This document shows positions 1-5,711 of a stretch of DNA of 6,763 nucleotides, in pieces. Position numbers and translations under genes: made by a program. Under the pieces are notes generated by a model, which saw only the letters and a program-made list of their open reading frames with translations, ran no database searches and was not told where the DNA came from. Positions within the stretch are counted from its first letter, which is position 1, and each line of letters opens with the position of its first letter. The stretch comes from Spartobacteria bacterium (GTDB taxonomy: Bacteria; Verrucomicrobiota; Verrucomicrobiia; Chthoniobacterales; UBA6821), in the NCBI GenBank assembly GCA_947466005.1, contig CANIBV010000086.1, forward strand, positions 1 to 6,763. The letters are read 5' to 3'.

Positions 1-1582
1 CGCCGAGGTAGCCGCTACGACCGGCATCGAAGGTTTTGTTGAAGGCCTTGTAGAACGCGCCAAGAGGGCCTTTTACCTCGGTACGGGGACGGAGCAGCAA
101 CGCGCCGAGCGCTGGGCTGAGGCTCATCGCATTGAAGGTCGAGATGATGACGGAGATCGAGATCGTGAGCGCAAACTGCTGGTAGAGACCACCCGTGATG
201 CCAGGCAAGAAGACAGTGGGAACAAAGACCGACGAAAGAATCAACGCCGTCGCGATGAGCGGTCCGGTCACCTGCTCCATGGCCTTCACGGCGGCATCCT
301 TGGGGGAGAGCCCCTCCTCGATGTGGTGCTCGATTGCCTCGACAACGACGATTGCATCATCGACCACAAGGCCGATCGCCAGCACAAGGCCGAAGAGCGA
401 GAGAGTGTTGAGCGAAAAGCCGAAGAGAGGAAAGAGGGCGAAGGTTCCGATCAGGGAAACCGGAACGGCGATCGCAGGGATCAGCGTGGCTCGCCAGTTC
501 TGCAGGAAGAGGAAGACAACAATGAGGACAAGGATCATCGCCTCGACGAGTGTCTTCTCAATGTCGTGCATGCTCGCCGTGACGGCCTGAGTGGTGTCGA
601 GGGCGATCTCGTATTTGAGGCCGGCGGGGAACGTCGCGGCATACTGGGCAATAAGTTTGCGGGCATCCTCGGCAACAGTCAGTGCATTGCTCCCGGGGAG
701 TTGGTAGACGGCGATCACGGCGGCCGGGTGACCATTGAAGCGGCCCTGGATGTTGTAAGTCTGGGCACCGAGCTCGACGCGGGCCACATCCTTGACCCGG
801 ACAACGGATCCGTTCTGGTCTGCACGGATGATGATCTCCTCGAACTCCTTCTCGGTCACCAAGCGGCCGGGGGCGCGCACGGTGAAGGTCATCTGCTGGC
901 CGGGAGGGACCGGCTCTGCCCCGGTCTGGCCGGCAGGGTTGACGGTGTTCTGGTTATTCACCGCATCGTAGACCTCCTGGGTCGTGATGTTGAAATTCGC
1001 AAGCTTGGCTGGATCGAGCCACATCCTCATCGCGTACTGGCCGGCACCGAAGATCGTGACACTGGCGATGCCGGTGAGACGGGTGAGCGGGTTGACAATG
1101 TTCACGTAGGCGTAGTTCGCCAGGAAGACGGGGTCATAGCGGTCGTCGTCCGTGTAGAGGGAGAAGCAGATGAGCGGCGAGGGTGCCGTCTTCACCACAT
1201 TGATCCCCTGCTTCGTGACCTGTGACGGGAGCTGCGACTGCGCCTGGGTCTGACGCATCTGGGTCAGGATCTGGTCCGTTGTCGGGACCGTGTTGTTGGC
1301 GAAGATGACATTGAGCTGCGACTGCCCGGAGCTGGAGTTCAGGGAGTACATGTACTGCATGTTGTCGACGCCGTTGACCTGCTGCTCGATCGGCGTGGCG
1401 ACCGCCTGCTGGACCGTCATGGCATCCGCTCCGGGGTAGGAGGCCTGAACCTGGATCTGCGGGGGAACGATGTTCGGGAACTGGGAGACAGGCAGACCGG
1501 CCAGGCAAACCAGACCGAGGATCACCGTGATGATCGCGATGACAATAGCAACGATGGGCCGGTTGATGAAAAATTTAGCCAT
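1..1582 (-). CDS. RND efflux transporter, HAE1 (AcrB/MexB) type, N-terminal half (partial)
   Basis: Inner-membrane proton-driven drug exporter. About 527 residues are present, roughly half of the usual 1030-1060; the C-terminal half lies beyond the left edge. The ATG at 1582 gives the family-typical start MAKFFINRPIVAIVIAI, an N-terminal anchor helix (about 9-28). A long periplasmic porter region follows (about 30-340), then hydrophobic segments TM2 to TM4 (about 345-413) and TM5/TM6 (about 436-500). The TM4 motif GLVVDDAIVVVE carries Asp408-Asp409, matching the proton-relay Asp407-Asp408 of E. coli AcrB; the partner lysine in TM10 is outside the window. The frame has no stop over its whole visible length. 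A good Shine-Dalgarno (AGGAG, 6 bases before ATG) precedes it, and the adaptor gene ends 31 bases upstream. Substrates cannot be read from the sequence. Assignment to HAE1 rather than the metal (HME) group rests on overall resemblance to AcrB and is fairly sure. Confidence 0.96.
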   Translation of the reverse strand, partial: MAKFFINRPIVAIVIAIITVILGLVCLAGLPVSQFPNIVPPQIQVQASYPGADAMTVQQAVATPIEQQVNGVDNMQYMYSLNSSSGQSQLNVIFANNTVPTTDQILTQMRQTQAQSQLPSQVTKQGINVVKTAPSPLICFSLYTDDDRYDPVFLANYAYVNIVNPLTRLTGIASVTIFGAGQYAMRMWLDPAKLANFNITTQEVYDAVNNQNTVNPAGQTGAEPVPPGQQMTFTVRAPGRLVTEKEFEEIIIRADQNGSVVRVKDVARVELGAQTYNIQGRFNGHPAAVIAVYQLPGSNALTVAEDARKLIAQYAATFPAGLKYEIALDTTQAVTASMHDIEKTLVEAMILVLIVVFLFLQNWRATLIPAIAVPVSLIGTFALFPLFGFSLNTLSLFGLVLAIGLVVDDAIVVVEAIEHHIEEGLSPKDAAVKAMEQVTGPLIATALILSSVFVPTVFLPGITGGLYQQFALTISISVIISTFNAMSLSPALGALLLRPRTEVKGPLGAFYKAFNKTFDAGRSGYLG

Positions 1583-1588
1583 GGGAAG

Positions 1589-1593
1589 CTCCT
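1589..1593 (-). promoter_or_regulatory. Shine-Dalgarno site of the RND transporter
   Basis: AGGAG on the minus strand, six bases before the ATG at 1582. It is one of the clearest ribosome binding sites in the window and fixes the transporter start. It lies in the 31-base spacer after the adaptor stop codon (1614-1616), so the two genes are very likely on one transcript. Confidence 0.75.
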
Positions 1594-1613
1594 AAGAAAT
1601 GACCAGAAACAGC

Positions 1614-2879
1614 CTAGGACTTAGTGGCAGCGGCACCCGAGGACTGAGGATTCGTCGGGACGGTGGCTGGGATGACTTTCCTTGTGGCATCAGTTCCCTC
1701 GGCGGGGGTGGATGCAGCCGGCGCGGAGGGAGTCGTGGCAGGGAGAGGCATCACGGTGCACCCATCGACCACCTTCTGGATCCCCTGGACAACAATCTTT
1801 TCTCCGGCTGTGACTCCGGAGGCCACAACGGCCTCATCGCGTGTCGAGAGGATCACATTGACATTTCTGATCGAGACCTTGTTGTCAGGGCCTACAATGG
1901 CGAGTTGGTGGATGTTCTGAATGGTGATCACCGAATTGATCGGGACGACCAGAGCATTTCTCTGAACCCCGAGAGTGGCCTTCACTCTGGCAAAAAGACC
2001 GGGCCGCAGAAGCATCCCCGGATTAGGGAAGTTTCCCTCCACCGTGATTGATCCTGTCTGGGTGCTAATCTGGTTATTGGCTGCGCGGAAGGTTCCCTTC
2101 TGCGGGTAAATGGTACCGTCCGAGAGGATCATCTGCATTCCTGCACGCTGATCTTCGGCCTTGTTCTGGGCAGCATTGGAGGGATTGCTCAAGCTGTCGG
2201 AAATGATACCCAGGTAGTCGTCCTGACCGACTTGGAAGACCACTTTGATTGGATCAATCGCGACGACTGTCGTTAGTGGTTCTTGGGACTGGGAGCTGAC
2301 ATACGACCCAACCTCGTAGTTGGCGAGCCCAGCCATGCCATCGATCGGAGAGACCACCTTGGTGAAGTCGAGATTCACCTGTGCGGACTGAACGGCCGCC
2401 TGCATCGCGGCAACCTGTCCCACCGTGGCCTGATAATTCTGCTGCTGGTTTTGAAACTCTTGAACACTGATCACCTTCCCCGCGAGGAGGTTCTGGGCTC
2501 GGACGAAGTCCTGCTGGACCTTGGTCTGGGTGGCAACCGCAGTTGCCAGATCGGCCTTGGCCTTGTCCAGCGATGCCTGGAAGGGAGCAGGATCGATCTG
2601 GAAGAGCGGCTCACCCTGCTTCACCACGCTCCCCTCCGTGTAGTAGCGCTGGATGATGTTGCCGGCGACATTCGGTTTCACCAGCGAGGTGACGGTTCCC
2701 TGGAGGTTCCCGATCCACTCCTTGTGGTTGGGCATGTCTTTCTGAAGCACCACACCGAGCGTCACCGGAACAGGCGGACGCGCAGCTGCTGGAGCAGCCT
2801 CCTTCTTGCAGGCGGAAAGCGGTAGAAACGTCAGCCCCGCGATCATCGGGACTAGAATGCGGCGGTTGGGGATCTTCAC
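1614..2879 (-). CDS. RND efflux periplasmic adaptor lipoprotein (AcrA/MexA, HlyD family)
   Basis: Periplasmic adaptor (membrane fusion protein) that joins the RND pump to an outer-membrane channel. 421 residues, a little over the usual 370-400. A basic N-terminus (KIPNRR) and hydrophobic stretch end in the lipobox LSAC, so Cys24 should be lipidated. Then come the first half of the lipoyl/barrel-sandwich domain (about 64-100, including EGSVVKQGEPLFQIDPAPF), an alpha-helical hairpin rich in Gln and Ala (about 101-170), the second lipoyl half (about 171-195, VVSPIDGMAG), and beta-barrel and membrane-proximal domains including the family motif PNPGMLLRPGLFARVK (286-300 region). The last 40 residues (about 380-421) are a Pro/Ala/Thr-rich low-complexity tail, longer than normal. 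The start codon is GTG with no clear Shine-Dalgarno; the frame stays open further upstream but offers no better start, and this start gives a proper lipoprotein signal. It ends in TAG 31 bases before the transporter. Confidence 0.95.
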   Translation of the reverse strand: MKIPNRRILVPMIAGLTFLPLSACKKEAAPAAARPPVPVTLGVVLQKDMPNHKEWIGNLQGTVTSLVKPNVAGNIIQRYYTEGSVVKQGEPLFQIDPAPFQASLDKAKADLATAVATQTKVQQDFVRAQNLLAGKVISVQEFQNQQQNYQATVGQVAAMQAAVQSAQVNLDFTKVVSPIDGMAGLANYEVGSYVSSQSQEPLTTVVAIDPIKVVFQVGQDDYLGIISDSLSNPSNAAQNKAEDQRAGMQMILSDGTIYPQKGTFRAANNQISTQTGSITVEGNFPNPGMLLRPGLFARVKATLGVQRNALVVPINSVITIQNIHQLAIVGPDNKVSIRNVNVILSTRDEAVVASGVTAGEKIVVQGIQKVVDGCTVMPLPATTPSAPAASTPAEGTDATRKVIPATVPTNPQSSGAAATKS

Positions 2880-2946
2880 AGGAAGTTTGTTTAACAGATG
2901 CCCCGACCGTGTGGCTAGAAAAGAGCCCTGGACACCACGACAAAAA
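2880..2946. other. 67-base spacer between permease and efflux adaptor
   Basis: Short gap between the permease stop (TGA, 2947-2949) and the adaptor GTG. On the minus strand a run of five T follows the permease stop, but only a 4-bp CGAC/GTCG stem could precede it, so I do not call a terminator. No well-spaced -35/-10 pair is evident. The simplest reading is read-through from the permease into the efflux genes. Confidence 0.4.
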
Positions 2947-4350
2947 TCAACGTCGGATCATGCCCGCCCCCATCAGGAAGACAGGCAATAGACACCACCC
3001 GAGGACTATCCACGGGATCACCCCGTAGGCACCTTGCTGTGCGGGATAGACATTCACCCACAGGGTGTAGCCTATGGAAAGCGCGGCGATCGCCGGGATC
3101 ATGACTTGCCATTGCCCCTCCTTTGAGGGATCCCGGAGAAGGGAGAGCCCGGCGCTCAGCACCACGAGGAGATAGGCGACCAACAGACCGAGTACCCCGA
3201 GAGTGGAGGCCCAGAAGAAGGGAACGGAACCGCTGGCATGAAAGACCAACCTCATGGTGGCATAGCCGGCAAAGGCCACCCCGATGACACAGAGCGAGGC
3301 TAGCACCGGGGAGGATCCCCCTGCTGAGAGACGCGCCAGACGACTCGAGGGAGCCAGCTCACGCAGCATGGCGAAAAGCACGCGGGAGGCTCCCATCACT
3401 GAGGCCAGGCCGCATCCCAGCGCGGAAAAGGTCGCCAGAATATCAAGCAGATCGCCGCACCATCTACCGAAATACATGCAGCCGAGATCTCCGAGCAGGG
3501 AGTGCGATGCAGCGAAGCGCGCCATGCCCACGGGGTCGGTGCCGAAGCCGAGAACCTCGGCCGTCGTCACAAACGTGTAGACGACCCCCCCCCCGATCAC
3601 CGTGCCGAGCAGCACCATTGGGATCGTGAAGGTCGGCCTCCTCACCTCCTCACCCATCGTGGCCACCATCTCAAAGCCGGCAAACGAAAGGAATCCGAAG
3701 GAAAGTGCGAGGGTGATGGCCGACGGACTGATCCCGGACGATGGAATGAAGAGGTCCCTGATCGGCGGATCGCCCTGAGGTCCGTGCCCGTGCAGGACCT
3801 GCCAGATCACGGCCGCCGAGAGCGCCAGCATCACGGCCACGGCAACGCCCTCCAGTGTGATCAGGGCGAGGGCGGCAAGCCTCGCCACCGTGACACTGAG
3901 CACCGCGACAAGCAGTGCCCCCACCAGAGTGAAGAAAAAGACAGAGGGGTGATGCGCAGGGTGAAACTTCGCGGCGAGATCGCCCCGGAAGAGACCGAAT
4001 CCGGAGATGCCCACCATCCCGAAGCAGAGATAGCTTCCCAGCAGAGCCCACCCGGCAACAAGACCGGCCCTTGGCCCCATCACGGCCGAGACAAATCCGA
4101 AGGCAGAGCCGGCATTGGGATGAAGCCTTGAGAGGCGGGCAAAGCACCAAGCCACCATGATGACCAGCACCGTGCTGAGGAGGAAGACCAGCGGAATCAA
4201 CCTCCCCACATGCTGGGAGGGCTCCTGCGGGTTCAGGTTCATCGCCAGGGTCGGCCCCATCCCGGCAAGGCTGACACCGATGGCTTCCCTGACCCCGAGG
4301 CCCTGCAGGAAAGAAGTCCGACGGGCTCCATTCTGTGGCACCTCGCTCAT
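2947..4350 (-). CDS. APC-superfamily amino acid permease
   Basis: Polytopic inner-membrane transporter, likely for amino acids or related amines; substrate unknown. 467 residues, normal for the family, with about 12 hydrophobic segments. A short hydrophilic N-terminus leads into TM1 with a Gly-broken segment (IGVSLAGMGPTLAMN, about 24-38), as expected where APC carriers bind substrate. A second family signature lies at about 213-244: a hydrophobic stretch, SFAGFEMVATMGEEVRRP, then TIP, matching the TM6/loop consensus in which a GF(D/E) motif is followed by EEV and a proline. The C-terminus (VFLMGAGMIRR) is short and basic. ATG 4350 is the earliest possible start, since an in-frame TGA lies 12 codons upstream with no GTG or TTG between; a modest GAGGG lies 7 bases before it. 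Codons 253-255 and the first base of 256 form a run of ten G (3585-3594). The gene overlaps a short leader frame by ATGA. Confidence 0.9.
   Translation of the reverse strand: MSEVPQNGARRTSFLQGLGVREAIGVSLAGMGPTLAMNLNPQEPSQHVGRLIPLVFLLSTVLVIMVAWCFARLSRLHPNAGSAFGFVSAVMGPRAGLVAGWALLGSYLCFGMVGISGFGLFRGDLAAKFHPAHHPSVFFFTLVGALLVAVLSVTVARLAALALITLEGVAVAVMLALSAAVIWQVLHGHGPQGDPPIRDLFIPSSGISPSAITLALSFGFLSFAGFEMVATMGEEVRRPTFTIPMVLLGTVIGGGVVYTFVTTAEVLGFGTDPVGMARFAASHSLLGDLGCMYFGRWCGDLLDILATFSALGCGLASVMGASRVLFAMLRELAPSSRLARLSAGGSSPVLASLCVIGVAFAGYATMRLVFHASGSVPFFWASTLGVLGLLVAYLLVVLSAGLSLLRDPSKEGQWQVMIPAIAALSIGYTLWVNVYPAQQGAYGVIPWIVLGWCLLPVFLMGAGMIRR
3585..3594 (-). repeat. G10 homopolymer tract inside the permease gene
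   Basis: Ten consecutive C on the plus strand read as G10 in the permease mRNA, encoding Gly253-Gly255 plus the first base of Val256 at the start of a hydrophobic segment (VIGGGVVYTF). It is the longest homopolymer I see in the window. Loss of one G would bring a TGA six codons after the tract; gain of one would end at TAG about 40 codons on. Tracts like this can slip in replication, but may also simply be miscounted by sequencing. Confidence 0.95.
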
Positions 4351-4391
4351 AAGCGACGCCCTCGAATACTCCCCTTCATCTGTTCACACAT
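4347..4391 (-). CDS. Possible 14-residue leader peptide overlapping the permease start
   Basis: A 14-codon frame (MCEQMKGSIRGRRL, then TGA) whose stop overlaps the permease ATG as ATGA, the usual geometry for translational coupling. A strong AGGAGGGG (4404-4411) lies 12 bases before its ATG, longer than ideal. The peptide has three Arg and one Lys in its last nine residues. An overlapping alternative frame begins at GTG 4399, four bases after the same Shine-Dalgarno, encodes MLTCVNR and ends at 4376 in an ATGA overlap with the internal ATG (4379) of this frame. What is seen is the arrangement; that either frame is translated is inference. It could be chance in a region without stops. Confidence 0.25.
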   Translation of the reverse strand: MCEQMKGSIRGRRL

Positions 4392-4398
4392 GTGAGCA
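4383..4398. repeat. Imperfect inverted repeat upstream of the permease
   Basis: TTCACA and TGTGAG arms separated by CA, with one mismatch in seven pairs, centred on the octamer palindrome CACATGTG (4387-4394). It overlaps the leader frames, between the strong Shine-Dalgarno and the permease start. It could be a regulator binding site or a small hairpin; no known operator is recognised. Confidence 0.25.
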
Positions 4399-4403
4399 CG
4401 GAT

Positions 4404-4411
4404 CCCCTCCT
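4404..4411 (-). promoter_or_regulatory. Strong Shine-Dalgarno upstream of the permease
   Basis: AGGAGGGG on the minus strand, close to a full anti-16S match, yet 53 bases upstream of the permease ATG and so too far to serve it directly. It is ideally placed (4-6 bases) for the GTG at 4399 and acceptably placed (12 bases) for the ATG at 4391, which suggests that the leader frames are translated. Confidence 0.4.
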
Positions 4412-4500
4412 ATCCAGGGATTTCCGCAGAGGCCGAAACAAGCAGGAACAGCGTGACAACTGAAGAAAGAATAAACGATAGCCGGCACATGACCATTGGC

Positions 4501-4887
4501 TTACTTCAGCACCGCGGCTTGGGCAGTGCGGATCTTCTCCACGACCGGCTTCAGCGAAGGATCCTGTTGGGCGATCAGATCAAGCTTCACCTTCGCCAGG
4601 GCCTTTCTCGCCTGGATCTTGTCTTCCAGCGTCGGGGCATTCGTCACCGCGGCATTTGCCGCGATGAACTGGGGATTGCTCTGGATGACACCCATGGCCG
4701 CTTTCATCTTCATCTTGTCGCCGAAGGAGAGTTGGCGGATCACCTGCTCTCGACACTGGTCCATCGCGGCAAGAGTCTGCTCTGGGGATTGCGTCTGAGC
4801 TTTGAGTTGGGATCCGAGGGCAAGCATCGCCACCAAAAACGATCCGAGATAAGGGCGAAGGGAAATGTCGCGGATCGGGGTGTTCAT
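4501..4887 (-). CDS. Small exported protein of unknown function
   Basis: I do not recognise the family. The chosen ATG gives 128 residues: a short N-terminus with Arg6 and Arg11, a hydrophobic core (about 13-25) and a likely signal peptidase I site after LKA (Ala30), so the mature product is about 98 residues in the periplasm or outside. The mature part looks mostly alpha-helical and is rich in Ala, Gln and Lys, with QSNPQF at about 68-73 and a C-terminal stretch of regularly spaced Lys (KALAKVKLDLIAQ). It has a single mature Cys (in DQCREQ). A GTG at 4944 would add 19 residues ahead of the signal peptide and overlap the upstream lipoprotein by 38 bases; the ATG leaves a clean 19-base gap and a normal signal peptide, so I prefer it. 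No strong Shine-Dalgarno precedes either start. It is probably co-transcribed with the lipoprotein. Confidence 0.7.
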   Translation of the reverse strand: MNTPIRDISLRPYLGSFLVAMLALGSQLKAQTQSPEQTLAAMDQCREQVIRQLSFGDKMKMKAAMGVIQSNPQFIAANAAVTNAPTLEDKIQARKALAKVKLDLIAQQDPSLKPVVEKIRTAQAAVLK

Positions 4888-4906
4888 GAGCTGGTCAGAG
4901 AGCCAT

Positions 4907-5101
4907 TCAGCTTTGCGGCGCAGGTGTCGGGCTGGGAGTCGCACTGGGGCTCGGAGAGGCCTTTGGGTGTGCTTCCTGATACTGATCCTTGGCCTTCTTT
5001 AACACGGTTCTGCCGAGAATGGAGCTGGCAATGCGCACCGGTGGAGGAGCAACACAACTGGAAAGAAGAGCGATGGCGACGATGGGTATGAGTTTTTTCA
5101 A
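4907..5101 (-). CDS. Small lipoprotein with Pro/Ser/Thr-rich tail
   Basis: 64 residues with a textbook lipoprotein signal: MKKLIPIVAIALLSSC, lipobox LSSC, Cys16 as the lipidation site. The mature chain is about 49 residues: a short middle part with basic residues (about 22-44, including ILGRTVLKKAKDQYQEA) and a low-complexity tail of alternating Ser, Pro, Thr and Ala (about 48-64). The start is TTG at 5101; a TAA lies two codons upstream, so no longer form is possible, and the perfect signal sequence argues that it is real. No clear Shine-Dalgarno. Function unknown; such tails often span peptidoglycan or the envelope. It precedes the 128-residue exported protein by 19 bases, suggesting a two-gene envelope unit. 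Confidence 0.65.
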   Translation of the reverse strand: MKKLIPIVAIALLSSCVAPPPVRIASSILGRTVLKKAKDQYQEAHPKASPSPSATPSPTPAPQS

Positions 5102-5164
5102 GGGTTAAGCATATCTTTATCGGTTGGACTTACTATCTGGTAATCAATTTCTGATCCGATGTCG

Positions 5165-5188
5165 GAAAATATATTTTCTTTTGAAAAG
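5165..5188. repeat. Two adjoining AT-rich palindromes
   Basis: GAAAATATATTTTC (5165-5178) is a perfect 14-base palindrome, and its last C begins CTTTTGAAAAG (5178-5188), a second palindrome around a central G. They lie about 65-90 bases upstream of the lipoprotein TTG. Together they could form an operator or a bent AT-rich upstream element; no specific regulator is recognised. Confidence 0.45.
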
Positions 5189-5224
5189 ATTTTGGGAGGG
5201 GTGACTTCTTCATTGAGAAATGAT

Positions 5225-5343
5225 CCCCCAATAGAGTGTGACTGTCCCGGTCCTGAATCCGCCCCAGGCCGGGCAACCTCGGAGTGTATGTTCTCCGAAT
5301 CGTGGATCCAGATTCCTCGGCGCGTACATCACCGGGTTGTGGG
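5225..5343. repeat. Cluster of overlapping, partly exclusive hairpins
   Basis: Plus-strand coordinates. Hairpin A: CCCGG-T-CCTG (5246-5255) pairs with CAGGCCGGG (5265-5273), 9 bp with one bulge. Hairpin B: TCGGAG (5279-5284) pairs with CTCCGA (5293-5298). Hairpin C: CCGAATC (5295-5301) pairs with GATT/CGG (5311-5320) with a 3-base bulge and shares bases with B. A long-range option pairs CCCGGT (5246-5251) with ACCGGG (5331-5336), extended by CCCCAA (5226-5231) with TTGTGGG (5337-5343), and competes with A. No known RNA family is recognised. Confidence 0.4.
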
Positions 5344-5467
5344 AAGTTGTAGGAACAATTTCGGCGATTCTGGAAGAAACACGTGCTGGCAAATAGCACA
5401 AATAGACATCTATTTCATTGCTTGTCATGCACTTAGAGATTTTCAGATATCAAGGTTACCCTCCGAT

Positions 5468-5511
5468 CCCTGCAGAAAACTGCCAACAAACCGATAGGGA
5501 CAGTTTTAGGG
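5468..5511. repeat. Bulged 11-bp inverted repeat
   Basis: CCCT, a 4-base insert GCAG, then AAAACTG (5468-5482) is complementary to CAGTTTTAGGG (5501-5511) across an 18-base loop. All 11 pairs match if the insert is bulged out. No T-run follows on either strand, so a terminator is unlikely. Role unknown. Confidence 0.35.
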
Positions 5512-5539
5512 CAAATTGGGGCGCGACCCGAGGCCCGCA

Positions 5540-5556
5540 AATCCAAGCATTGGATT
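5540..5556. repeat. 7-bp inverted repeat with GCA centre
   Basis: AATCCAA-GCA-TTGGATT, a perfect 7-bp inverted repeat with a 3-base centre. Its size and spacing would suit a dimeric regulator's site or a tight RNA hairpin. It lies about 95 bases past the autotransporter terminator in the gene-poor region; function unknown. Confidence 0.3.
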
Positions 5557-5650
5557 GATTCAGGGGGCGTAATATCCCCGATGAGGCATGAACCTAGCGC
5601 ACTGGAAACAGATGATAAGAAATGCCCTGCGGGTCATTTCAGGACAACAA

Positions 5651-5689
5651 AAGACCCATCCCCTCCATTGCTGGAAGAGGATGGGTCTT
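5651..5689 (-). terminator. Rho-independent terminator of the autotransporter gene
   Basis: A perfect 11-bp stem, AAGACCCATCC (5651-5661) with GGATGGGTCTT (5679-5689), around a 17-base loop that can pair further (TCCA with TGGA). On the minus strand the stem is followed by TTGTTGTCC, giving with the stem end a T-rich stretch TCTTTTGTTG. It begins 22 bases after the autotransporter stop. The plus strand lacks a T-run, so it acts in one direction. Confidence 0.85.
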
Positions 5690-5711
5690 CGGTGTCAGTC
5701 TGTGAAATTCA

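Larger units (their letters stand above)
5102..5650. other. Gene-poor region with inverted repeats
   Basis: About 550 bases between the lipoprotein start and the autotransporter terminator. The part next to the lipoprotein (about 5105-5220) is markedly AT-rich, as expected of a promoter region, but I find no well-spaced -35/-10 pair. Open frames exist on both strands (for example 5159-5497 plus, 5133-5399 minus), but none has a convincing ribosome site, signal or domain. The region holds several inverted repeats, listed separately, and may carry a 5' leader for the lipoprotein unit or a small RNA gene. Confidence 0.5.

Noticed and set aside
323..1225. Plus-strand frame of 300 codons
   Set aside because: It lies antisense to the RND transporter, whose minus-strand frame gives a full AcrB-like sequence with its TM4 Asp pair. 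The plus-strand product is Asp/Arg/Gly-rich with no domain.
2947..2985. Terminator after the permease
   Set aside because: There is a T-run after the stop, but only a 4-bp stem is available nearby, too weak to call.
3502..4131. Plus-strand frame of 209 codons
   Set aside because: It mirrors the permease. The product is very rich in His, Arg, Glu and Asp, typical of an antisense reading of hydrophobic membrane codons.
4383..4398. CRP-like site upstream of the permease
   Set aside because: The half-sites are in the wrong order and spacing: TCACA-N2-TGTGA rather than TGTGA-N6-TCACA.
4888..4944. GTG start at 4944 for the 128-residue exported protein
   Set aside because: It would put 19 charged residues before the signal peptide and overlap the lipoprotein gene by 38 bases; the ATG at 4887 is cleaner.
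4453..5091. Plus-strand frame of 212 codons
   Set aside because: It is antisense to the two small exported proteins, which have clear signal peptides. The plus product has no recognisable feature or ribosome site.
5225..5380. 6S RNA on the minus strand
   Set aside because: A faint resemblance (CTCCGAGGTTG) and a long irregular hairpin suggested it, but I could not lay out the closing stem and central bubble convincingly, so I leave it as an unassigned structured region.
5133..5497. Short overlapping frames on both strands in the gap (5159-5497 plus; 5133-5399 and 5210-5428 minus)
   Set aside because: They have no Shine-Dalgarno, signal peptide or domain. They overlap each other on both strands, and the sequence is better explained by hairpins.
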